In this document: piece by piece, positions 55,330 through 64,000 of the stretch
Layout of the letters: each line of letters starts with the position of its first letter
Numbering within the stretch: position 1 is the first letter of the stretch
From: Oegoconia quadripuncta
Taxonomy: Eukaryota > Arthropoda > Insecta > Lepidoptera > Autostichidae
Length of the DNA stretch: 64,000 nt
Assembly: GCA_949316235.1 (NCBI GenBank)
Contig: OX438748.1
Location: 389,501-453,500 of the forward strand
Direction of reading: 5' to 3'
The notes under the pieces: generated by a model
The model's database searches: none
What the model was told of the DNA's origin: nothing
The model's input: the letters and a program-made list of their open reading frames with translations, nothing else
Program-made: the position numbers and the translations under genes

Positions 55330-55480
55330 AGTATTCAGTATTCAGTACGTTTATTGCAGTATCACAAATATAAAGTACATGCTTACGAGTAAAACTAGGT
55401 CTTAAATAAATATTTGTGACGCCCCGTTGGGGCATGGCAATATTATCTTACATTAGGAGAGGGCCTGACAGCTTATTATT
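55330..55480 (-). mobile_element. LINE 3' tail
   Basis: CAGTATTCAGTACGTTTATT then TGCAGTATCACAAATATAAA. Typical tail layout, class open. Confidence 0.4.
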
Positions 55481-55520
55481 TTCTATACTTAACTATAGTT
55501 TATTTATAGTTTATTATCAC

Positions 55521-55522
55521 AG

Positions 55523-55561
<39 letters not shown>
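55521..55561. repeat. (TA)n microsatellite
   Basis: About 20 AT units. Confidence 0.95.
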
Positions 55562-55563
<2 letters not shown>

Positions 55564-56253
55564 GATTTTTTACATAAACATTTCTTAAAGTAGGCGTTCA
55601 GGAATCATAACATCCTTAAATATCATATAAATACTTTGTTATCTTGCAAGAAATCATTTAGGTTGTAGTAGCTTTTTTTAACAAGGAAGCTTTTTAGTTT
55701 TTGAGTGAATGATTTGACCAATGCAGATATATAAAGTTTACATTTTATTATACAAGTTCAGCCATACATTATTCCGCCATCAAAATGTACCAGTATCCAG
55801 AAAAAAATTCTATCAATTTTTTACGAATATCTGCAGCGAAAGGCGAAAACACAGAAGAGAAATAATGAATCATCTCAACCGCCTGGAGCGTTGTCGAATG
55901 ACAACGAAAAAAAATTATGCCCGAAAAAACATTGTAAAAAGTGCCTCTCGTCATACGAACGGTAAAATATGCACCCTCAGGATGTAATATATAGGGTTTG
56001 AAGAGGCCGGGAACGGAGTCCCGTGAGTTATGTCCCGCTGGGGACGACGTGGACAATTATTAAATACGGGACGATACGTAGGTGAGGACGATTGGATATT
56101 TTTTTGGTCGATTCAGATAACGATAGCGATTGGAATTTTTTTTAATATGTAGACGGAAAGACGAGAGTAATTACTTTTTGAGAATTAGGTGGTACCTCGC
56201 GATTTAAACCAAGTCGCCACTGACTGAAATTAGTAAGAATCAATCTTTAAGAA
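55562..56253. other. No gene supported
   Basis: A frame at 55721-55987 is Lys/Arg-rich without recognisable motif. GGGAACGGAGTCCCGTGAGT at 56010 is GC-richer. Confidence 0.3.
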
Positions 56254-56485
56254 TAATAATAAATATTTCGGACACTTACACCAATCATCTAGTCCCAAAC
56301 TAAGCAAAGCTTGTGCTATGGATACTAGATAACGGATAAACATACATAAATATTTATATAAACATCCAAGACTCGGGAATAAATGTTCGTATTCATCACA
56401 CAAACATATGCCCCTCGCGGGATTCGAACCTGCAACCGTTGGTTTCGCTGATAGGGTCACTATCCACTACACCAATCGGTCATCA
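56254..56485 (-). mobile_element. SINE-C copy
   Basis: Complete: AAATATTTCGGACACTTACA to CACCAATCGGTCATC. B box complement GGATTCGAACC. Confidence 0.9.
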
Positions 56486-56607
56486 AAATAATCTATCTAG
56501 ATAACATAATCATTTTGTTCAATCAATTGTATCGGTCGTTTTCTTAATCTCCATTATTATAGTTATTTAAAGTGACATTGTAATGGGTGAGTGAATAAAT
56601 CATTAAT

Positions 56608-57142
56608 GACGACCTGTTTGGTGTAAGTAGTGGTTAGCAACTCTGACCACTATACCAAAAGGTTGCGTGTTCGAATTCCGCTAGGGGCATATATTTGTGC
56701 GATGAGTACGGACATGTGTACCCGAGTTATGGATGTTTTGATTTATAATAGATTAGATTAGATTAGATTAGATTAGATTTATTTAGTTCACTTTTACAAT
56801 ATTAAGTCACACATACAGTTTCGTAAATTTATGATTTTTAAAGTAAAAGTGATTGTCAAACATAAAACAATAACTATACACATACATTACATTACTAGAT
56901 TATTTGTTTAGTCACAAAATGAACAAAATAAGATAGAAATTTAGCATCTACATATTATTATATGTAACTATGTCAAAATTAATTAATAAATTAAATTAAT
57001 AAATAAGTATTTATTTACAAAAAAAATGTATTTATGTAGTATATCAACCATCTGGTATCCACAACACAAGCCTATAGTTGCTTACTGTGGAACTAGATGG
57101 CGCTGTGTGTATGTCTAACGATATTTATTATTATTATTATTA
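56608..57142 (+). mobile_element. SINE-A copy 12, split by a LINE tail
   Basis: Head and first half at 56608-56750, second half at 57001-57142. The A box carries a short insertion (GTGTAAGTAGTGG). Confidence 0.9.
56751..57000 (-). mobile_element. LINE 3' end with GATTA repeats
   Basis: Five GATTA units then TTTATTTAGTTCACTTTTAC. Inserted in the A-rich middle of SINE-A. Its coding region is lost. Confidence 0.6.
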
Positions 57143-57689
57143 ATAAAGTCAGTGGACATTCTAACTCCTAAACCTTCTTACACTATCCCGGGACTTGTAC
57201 ATCTTTACCCGAGAATGCTTACTGCATTTCAAAGTACATCTCCGACAAGTCCCAGTGTATTTGTCTATTGAAGCGTCACAAACCCTATTGACCAACGAAG
57301 TTCGTCCAGAAATTCCCACTTCCCGTCGGTCGCAGTATTTCGATTAGACGCTATCCCGGGACGTCTCATTAACTCGGGATACAATGCCGGACCTACCACG
57401 TGACAACCAGGAGACACAAATGGAGTCAGCCGGTTATCTGGGATGCGGGGGTTTAATTTCTCTTGGGAATATTTCGGTTTATGAAATGTGATTTCACACA
57501 GTGATTATTAAAAACAGGGCGTTTAAGAATCTACGGAATCAGGATTATAATTATTAAGTAGTTAGTATTATTGCGCTTCTTCTTTTCGTGTTGAGGCAAG
57601 TTTTGGACCAAAACTTAGCCACTCTAATAGCACTGTCTGTGGCGTTAAGGAGGTCGTCAAAGGTGCAGCTGTCAGGACACGCGGGGCAA
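57143..57689. other. No feature seen
   Basis: A GC-richer part at 57175-57460 is unassigned. Confidence 0.3.
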
Positions 57690-58105
57690 GACAATACACA
57701 ATACAATTTACTAGTCCACGTGGACCGTCCACCATCTCATCAAAATCGGATTAGCAAAAAATTTGCGTATATGATAATCCAGGTCCTAATCTATCTACCA
57801 ACTAAATTTCATCCAAATCCGTCCAGCCGTTTAGGCGTGAAGTGGTAACAAACGTACATACATAGACACAAACTTTCGCACTGTGCTGTGTGGTTTATAA
57901 TAGATTAGAACTAATCCGTCTCTTTCCATGGGTGTCGTAAAAGGCGACTAAGGGACTTTTTTTGGATGAAATTTGGTATATAGGTAGAACATACCGTGGA
58001 TAAAGACATAGGATTTTTTCTCGATAAAGTGAATAGTTCCCGCGGGACAAACAAATTTCCGCGATAAAGTGATTCCACACAGGTGAAGTCGCGGGCGGAA
58101 AGCTA
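57690..58105 (+). mobile_element. Helitron-like element, composite
   Basis: CTAAATTTCATCCAAATCCG and TCCAGCCGTTTAGGCGTGAA, then GGTGTCGTAAAAGGCGACTA (shared with 32100), then GGATGAAATTTGGTATATAG. The end GTCGCGGGCGGAAAGCTAGT is of Helitron type. Two joined pieces are likely. Confidence 0.5.
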
Positions 58106-58128
58106 GTTAGGATATATTTTATAGTAAA

Positions 58129-58241
58129 AAAATACAACATGACGTCGGCAAAATACAACATGACGTCCGCAAAATACAACATGACGTCCGCAAAATACAA
58201 CATGACGTCCGCAAAATACAACATGACGTCCGCAAAATACA
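58129..58241 (+). repeat. 21-bp tandem repeat, 5.4 units
   Basis: The unit is AAAATACAACATGACGTCCG plus C. It starts at 58129, 23 bp after the Helitron-like end. The minus-strand 7-residue-repeat frame over it is an artefact. Confidence 0.95.
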
Positions 58242-59453
58242 AAATTATGCTATCGAGTTTTTAGGTTTTCAAATACTTAAATAGTTATTAATTGGTCTTT
58301 AAACAATTTCGATCCCTTCCATGCGAAGGTCAATTCATCAAACAGTTACATTCTGACTACTCAATTAAACATTTTTTTTAAATAACACATTTTTTCTTAA
58401 AACATATTTTTTATCCAATCAATCACATCATGAAAAAAATATAAAAATATTACTTATTGATAGTTAACATACTGTGAAACTGAATAGCATAACTGAATAG
58501 CATCTTTGACTAACTTCTTAGAATTATACTGCATCTGGTTATAATTTATTTTAATAAAATGATAATGACTTCACCACGCGCTTGACTAAGATTTCTAACT
58601 TCATTGTCAAAATTAGTATAATATTATTTTGCTATTTTTTTATTACATAGAAATATAACAAGTTACAGTAAATGTATCCGTGTACTAAATATAATATATA
58701 GCATTAAATAATATATTTTTAGGGTAAACTATTTTAAATGCTAATATTTATGTTTAGACACTTATTGTAATAACTGTAGGTAATATTGTTAAACTTAGTT
58801 TAGTTATATTCAACTTTTGGTGTAAAATTAAACCAATTTTGTACTACTGTCTATATCTTCGAAATAGTAACCTGTGGATAATGTTGCTGGTTGTAACAAT
58901 GAATGATCTTTTTGTAAAACTAGATTATGTATATAAATTGTGCAGCTGTTTGTTGTCCTTAATAAAATAAAATAAAAATAAAACATGTTATTTTTAAAAA
59001 GTACATCGCTTCACAATCGTGTTTCATGACCCCTCATTATACAATAGTTGCTTAAATAACTAAAGTATTCAAGTGACAATATTGTGAATAATAATAACAG
59101 TATAAAAATCCATACCAAAGTAACTATTTACTAACAAACCACATCTCACAAAAGGAGTTATTTCCAACTTTAAAGACCATCCGTCCGTCACACTTCATTC
59201 CTTTACCAAGTGATATTTTAGTATCCGGCTAAAGAGGCTGAAACTAATGAGGGAGGCGGATCAAAGGATGTAATTTTAGAACTGTCGGGCCGACCAGTTG
59301 CGCGACTAATCGTCCGCTTAGTCGTACGATTGTCGACATTGATTTAAGACGACAATCCCAGAGGAAGGACCGTATCTAATTTAAGATTTCATTTAGCTTT
59401 TATTTTTAAAGAAGTCACCAGACACTTTTTCCTCCGGAATGTCACACAGGCCA
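58242..59453. other. AT-rich, no gene seen
   Basis: TTAATAAAATAAAATAAAAA at 58960 looks like a LINE tail. Nothing else is recognised. Confidence 0.4.
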
Positions 59454-59520
59454 CTATACAGGATGAGTTTTTTTACCGTAAGGAAAAAATAGGGCATATT
59501 AGGTAAGTGAAATAGAAGTT
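59454..59520. mobile_element. MITE-like fragment (TATACAGGATGAG)
   Basis: TATACAGGATGAGTTTTTTT, ACCGTAAGGAAAA and GGTAAGTGAAATAGAAGTT are the complement of 62613-62677 and of the units at 53082. Confidence 0.6.
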
Positions 59521-59524
59521 ATTT

Positions 59525-59766
59525 GACGACCGATTGGTGTAGTGGATAGTAACCCTGTCAGCGAAACCAACGGTTGCGGGTTCGAATCCCGCGACGAGTA
59601 AATGTTTGTGTGATGAATATGAACATTTATTCCTGAGTCATGGATGTTTATATAAATATTTATGTATGTTTATCCGTTATCTAGTATCTATAGTACAAGC
59701 TTTGCTTAGTTTGGGACTAGATGATTGGTGTAAGTGTCCGAAATATTTATTTATTATTATTTATTT
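59525..59766 (+). mobile_element. SINE-C copy, reference orientation
   Basis: GACGACCGATTGGTGTAGTG, B box GGTTCGAATCC at about 59578, and the CTAGATGATTGGTGTAAGTG end. Confidence 0.9.
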
Positions 59767-60470
59767 AGTTATCTCATGTAAAAACCATGTAAGCTGATGC
59801 AAATTTGTCAATTTTCCTTTTATATGTAATATTTATGATATTTTTTCAGAATTTTTAAGCGACAAGTTGCAAGGCTGCAAATTTTAAATTTTTATTTTTC
59901 CTTTTTATAATTCCGCGGGTCAAGTATCTCGGCGCGCCTGTCAAATTTTCGAAAATACCTGCGGTGTTAAAAACGTTTATAGATACTCTTCTACTGGGTG
60001 TATTTATAATCTGTGAAAAGCAATAGCTACGGGAATATATTATCTATGGATATAATGAATGAACACTACTACAGCTATAATACAAAAAATCAGAAAAATG
60101 TTACGAGTTGTAATATGTAGGTATACCTATATCCACGATATAATTGGTATTTTTACGGAAAGTACAGATTTATTTCATGTTTTTCTTAAAAAAACGGGTA
60201 ATTCAATAAATTGTTATGAGAATTGGAAGCTCTATGGCCAGGTTCCTAAGCCTGTTCTAATAAAAAACAGTAGTTGGAATTCTATGCCTATACTCCCACC
60301 CACAGAGAAAAAAAATATTTTCGCAAATACAGACTAAATAGCATAGCTAACATGACATGGCGCACATTATTGGATGCGGAATTTAATAGAGAACAAGTTC
60401 AAACACAGTCCAAAGGAATTGGAACTCTATAATCATTACAATTGAGGGTTGAAAGTCGGGTGTACCGCCG
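59767..60470. other. Unassigned; 92-codon frame of unknown nature
   Basis: The frame at 60059-60337 (MLRVVICRYTYIHDIIGIFT, then NWKLYGQVPKPVLIKN) has a protein-like mix but matches no family I know. It may be a mobile-element remnant. Confidence 0.3.
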
Positions 60471-60530
60471 ACACCGATCGGTGTTCGCGAGTGTTGAAGG
60501 TATAAAAGTATTTTGGACACCGATCGGTGT
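60471..60530. promoter_or_regulatory. Pair of ACACCGATCGGTGT palindromes
   Basis: The 14-bp perfect palindrome occurs at 60471-60484 and 60517-60530. Each copy sits in a longer direct repeat (GACACCGATCGGTGTTCGCG). Paired palindromes often bind dimeric proteins. That role is inferred. Confidence 0.5.
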
Positions 60531-60663
60531 TCGCGTCCGCCTAAAGGTTAAGATTGTTATATTGACATAGGAGGTTTTTTTTGTCGTTCCTTTTTTTCAA
60601 AATTTAAAAAAAATTCTTCCGGAGATTGATATGAGACTGGCGGGATTACTAGCTTCGTCAGAT
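60531..60663. other. No feature seen
   Basis: Short unassigned interval. Confidence 0.3.
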
Positions 60664-60836
60664 CGGCATACGTTTATACGATGACTACGGACATGTGTAC
60701 CCGGGTTAGTAGATGAGTTTATTTATATAAAATAATTATTTGGTTAGCATATCAACCATCTGGTATCCCTAATACAAATCTAGTTGCTCGATGTGGAACT
60801 AAATGGCGCTGTGCGTATGTGCAAAGACATTTATTT
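60664..60836 (+). mobile_element. SINE-A copy 13, headless
   Basis: From ACTACGGACATGTGTACCCG to AATGGCGCTGTGCGTATG. The head with the A and B boxes is absent. Confidence 0.75.
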
Positions 60837-61346
60837 AAAATAAAATAAAGAAGAGTCAGAATTCAAACAAGGAAGCTTACATATATCTACATTTAATATA
60901 ACTTCGTACAGACCCGTGACTGAAATATATCTTGTTCGTGAAACTTATTTATAGCGCGGTTTAGTTTTAAAAAGTCGTTCCAGCTCTGAAATCGAGTTAT
61001 GAATGGAAATAAAGTGAGCCACGAATGTGGGGGACATCTCTCCTCATTAAAGTACCACCATGTGAAAAAGATTGTGGGTGAGTTGCCAAGTTCTTGGAGC
61101 GGCGTTGAATGGATGGCCGTGGTTTTAAATTAAGTTCTATGACGTCACATAAAGATGTGTTCGTCAGGAACTCTGAGTAGCGCTAGTGAAGGAAAAGTTG
61201 AGGAGTAATAGTTTATCTTTGTATGGATGTCGTAGGCAGTTCAATTGAATATCTAAAGTATGACGGACATTTTCGCTTTTACAGAAAACTGTGCTACTTC
61301 TCTGTTAGTTTTCTTTGAATACTGCTTAGAGACATACATACAATCT
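60837..61346. other. No feature seen
   Basis: AT-rich. Confidence 0.35.
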
Positions 61347-61650
61347 TACCGCCTCCGTGGTTCAATGTAACAACGTTGGGTTTACGATTCGGAGGTCGCG
61401 GGTTCGATCCCCATCGGGGTACATATTTAGTACTCGGTTTGGTTGGTGGTAGGGCTAGCTACCACCATCTTATCTAAATCTGCCGCCAAGCAGCAATGTT
61501 AATAGCATTATTGTGTTCCGGTTGTCAGAGATAAGATAGCCAGTCCCCCAAATGCGTTAGGGTTTCCGGGTCAGTACACTTCGACCTCATCTTCACTTAA
61601 CATCAGGTATGATTGAAGTCAAGTAAGAACCCGTCGTGCATAAAAAAAAA
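61347..61650 (+). mobile_element. SINE-B copy with internal deletion
   Basis: The GGCATTTTAAATGTCCGCCT part is missing between GGTGGTAGG and CTAGCTACC. Otherwise complete. Confidence 0.85.
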
Positions 61651-61692
61651 ACATATGTTCATGCCTGTTCCCCGTTGGGGTAGGCAGAGACT

Positions 61693-61775
61693 AGTGACAC
61701 ATCTTTGGCTACATCGTCACTTTCCATCAGGTGAGATTGTAGTCAAACGCGAAACCAGTTTTTAATAAAAACAAA
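61693..61775 (+). mobile_element. CR1/jockey-like LINE 3' tip
   Basis: ACATCGTCACTTTCCATCAG onward matches the last ~80 bp of 13968-14166. Confidence 0.6.
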
Positions 61776-62103
61776 AAATCTTTCAGTGTTGCTTTTTGTT
61801 TAGTCAGTTCGTAATTTGCCCTTGAAAAGATTGGACGTGTACTTTTCGGTTATTATTGTTTCTGTTCTATTTTATTCAGTATAAAAGTATAAATATTTAT
61901 TACGTATAAACGTATATACAGTATAAAGTATTTCATCAAGTTATTTGTGTATGTGGATACCCTTAAAAATAAAAGTTGTCACTGACAATGATTTATAAGT
62001 TTTCCGCCGGCTCATCTTCATTTTCTTCATTCTGTGGCCTACTCCTGGACACTCTACGCATCAGCCTGGGAGTAGTGCTTCAGTGGTTGACCGCACCTGA
62101 CCT
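61776..62103. other. No feature seen
   Basis: AT-rich, no repeat recognised. Confidence 0.3.
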
Positions 62104-62440
62104 TTTTTTTTTTTTATGCCCAACGGGTTGGTACTTGACCTCAATCACACCTGATGTTAAGTGAAAATGAGGTCGAAGGTGGAAGCGTACTGACCCGGAA
62201 ACCCCAACACATTTGGGGGACTGGCTATCTCACCTCTGACAACCGGAACACAACAATGCTATTAACATTGCTGCTTGGCGGCAGATTTAGATAAGATGGT
62301 GGTAGCTAGCCAGGCGGACATTTAAAATGCCCTACCACCAACCAAACCGAGTACCTAAACATGTACCCCGCTGGGGATCGAACCCGCGACCTCCGAATCG
62401 TAAACCCAAAGTTGTTCACTTTGAGCCACGGAGGCCGTTA
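62104..62440 (-). mobile_element. SINE-B copy, full length
   Basis: Minus-strand copy with all blocks. Ends GAGCCACGGAGGCCGTTA. Confidence 0.9.
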
Positions 62441-62612
62441 AAATTTTTTTTAAGTGCTGAAGCGGAACCTTTTATGAGTACATCGGTTATGAATATGATT
62501 GACGATTGTTTAGATATTCATTTGAATGGTTAATTTAACGAACTGCTTATGACATAGACTTGTCAGGCGGAAAGAATAATGCTGGATAACAAGGAGAGTG
62601 TATATATTAAAA

Positions 62613-62677
62613 ACTTCTATTTCACTTACCTAATATGCCCTATTATTTTCCTTACGGTAAAAAACTCATCCTGTATA
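62613..62677. mobile_element. MITE-like fragment
   Basis: TTCTATTTCACTTACCTAAT through ACTCATCCTGTATA. Same family as 59454 and 53082. Confidence 0.6.
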
Positions 62678-64000
62678 ACCATTTGTTTCCTCGGGGGTCT
62701 CCTAAGTTGAATTTATAGTTATTTAATAAAGTATGTGTACAATATTTTGAGACAACATATACAAATTACGTAGAATTTATTAATAATTCGTCCCAAAATT
62801 GGTAATTACGCTTCCTGTATTTACATGGATAATTATAGAGTGCTTTTAACCAATTCAAAACGGGTTATAAAAAATTCAAGACGCATTATTGTGGACTATT
62901 TCCATCGCGACACCAACGGATCTATACTTTGTACACGTTTATGATGAGCAGTTCGAAGGTCCCGATGTCAAGGTCGAGGTAAACACTGTTCTGACAATGG
63001 GCGGGTAACTCTTTAAAAACCAATTATTTGGACAAATTGACACGACCGGGGCAATCACTAGCAATGAATGTTTTGGATAAATATTTTGTTTGTTGTTGGA
63101 ATGGGTGTCACTCACATGGTTGTGTAACGAAGCTATATTGTATATTTTATTTTATTTTTATTAATTTTGAAAACTAGCAGCTGTTTAACAAATAAAGTGT
63201 TACAATTTTTTTAGTGTTAATGTAAGCCAATATCCGGATTTCCTGAAGTGATGAAACATATGCAGTTGGGAGAGATAATGACACAGAAAAATATAAATAT
63301 TTTCTTGTGTGGACAAAAAACTGTAACGTATTTTGTCATTTGTGATACGCTATTATCATGTCTCCAATTTATCCGTTTCGTAAACCGAAAAATATATAAA
63401 TATATAAGTAGTTTGTAATAAAATCAAAGACTTTGACCAACAGTTAAAATTTTATTTTGAGAATTATATTTGTAAAAGATTGTAAAACTTGGCTTTTATT
63501 ATAAACTCATAATCTAAGACCTTGGATGGATACTTCAGACTAAGGCTCAAGGAAACGTTCCATTATTAAACCGTTATATCGGATAAACAATCGAACAAAC
63601 TTATGTCGTTACACGTTATTTTAATTTTTTAACTCTATCATAACTTCGGTTGTAAAATCAATTAGATCATCATTATAGCTACAAGTCCCTAAATTAAAAA
63701 CGATCAAGATTCATGTCCAATAAAACTAACCCCGCTCGAGACATCACTCTGTCGACATTACTTTTATCACCAAACAATTCAGGGTTGACCTTGCTCCGCT
63801 CGGCTCACCGCAGCCTTGGAACTTTTCTGCTGACTCAATTGCGGGTGATTTTAATTCGAACGGTATAATAAAATAATAAAGTTTTGTTGCGTTTAGTACA
63901 ATTGACGGGTTATTGCTTTATACATGAATATAACTTTAGGGAAAGCTGGAAAGATCAATTTGAAAGTTCTTGATCATTGGGACTTTGATAATTCTTGCTT
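62678..64000. other. No feature seen
   Basis: AT-rich to the window end, with a GC-richer patch at 63770-63840. No frame over 60 codons and no recognised repeat. Confidence 0.4.

Noticed and set aside
57895..58242. 115-codon minus-strand frame with 7-residue repeats
   Set aside because: Created by the 21-bp tandem repeat.

Overview
The window looks like AT-rich, repeat-saturated, non-genic DNA from an insect, most likely a moth or butterfly. That assignment is inference. It rests on very abundant tRNA-headed SINEs, on jockey/CR1-like and RTE-like retrotransposon 3' ends of kinds I associate with Lepidoptera, on Helitron-like ends and TA-flanked MITEs, and on a short CCTAA (insect telomere-type) tract. 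I found no cellular protein-coding gene, no genuine tRNA or rRNA gene and no prokaryotic feature. The only convincing proteins belong to mobile elements.

The main object is a 12.4 kb DNA transposon at 370..12743. It has perfect 12-bp terminal inverted repeats (CCCAGGTAGGAA / TTCCTACCTGGG) and a TA target duplication, and it sits inside an older jockey-type LINE fragment whose two halves can be realigned exactly across it. It carries GACGTC-rich subterminal repeats (a 61-bp-period array on the left, a 117-bp tandem pair on the right), a cluster of six GCATGC palindromes, and two genes in the same direction. The first is a seven-exon gene (4931..8065, 356 aa) whose product resembles DUF4806 proteins. 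The second is an intronless 718-aa transposase of the tnp2/CACTA-like (CMC) type with a plausible DDE triad. Both frames are open, so the copy may be autonomous. Two long hairpins lie between the transposase gene and the right end.

The remaining ~51 kb is a mosaic of transposable-element fragments. SINE-A (head GACCTGTTTGGTGTAGTGGT) has about 13 copies and SINE-C, a relative of it, has 4. SINE-B (head ACCGCCTCCGTGGCTCAATG, ending in poly(A)) has more than 20 copies and fragments. SINEs are often broken by other insertions: LINEs inside SINE-B at 44593 and 54605, inside SINE-A at 46541 and 56751, a MITE inside SINE-A at 52295, and a 58-bp SINE-B tail inside SINE-A at 45808. SINE-B ends in a sequence resembling the 3' end of a LINE family present at 13968, 47978 and 61693, which suggests that LINE mobilises it.

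There are several rearrangements. An apparently perfect 1,082-bp tandem duplication (48454..50617) has a junction inside SINE-B that maps a crossover to 8 bp. A ~400-bp inverted duplication lies at 20188..21630. A 33-bp minisatellite (40046..40602) seems to have grown out of a retrotransposon coding sequence. Tandem duplications also occur at 22570 and 53082. Stretches between the listed elements hold no feature I can support, although several GC-richer patches could be conserved non-coding DNA.
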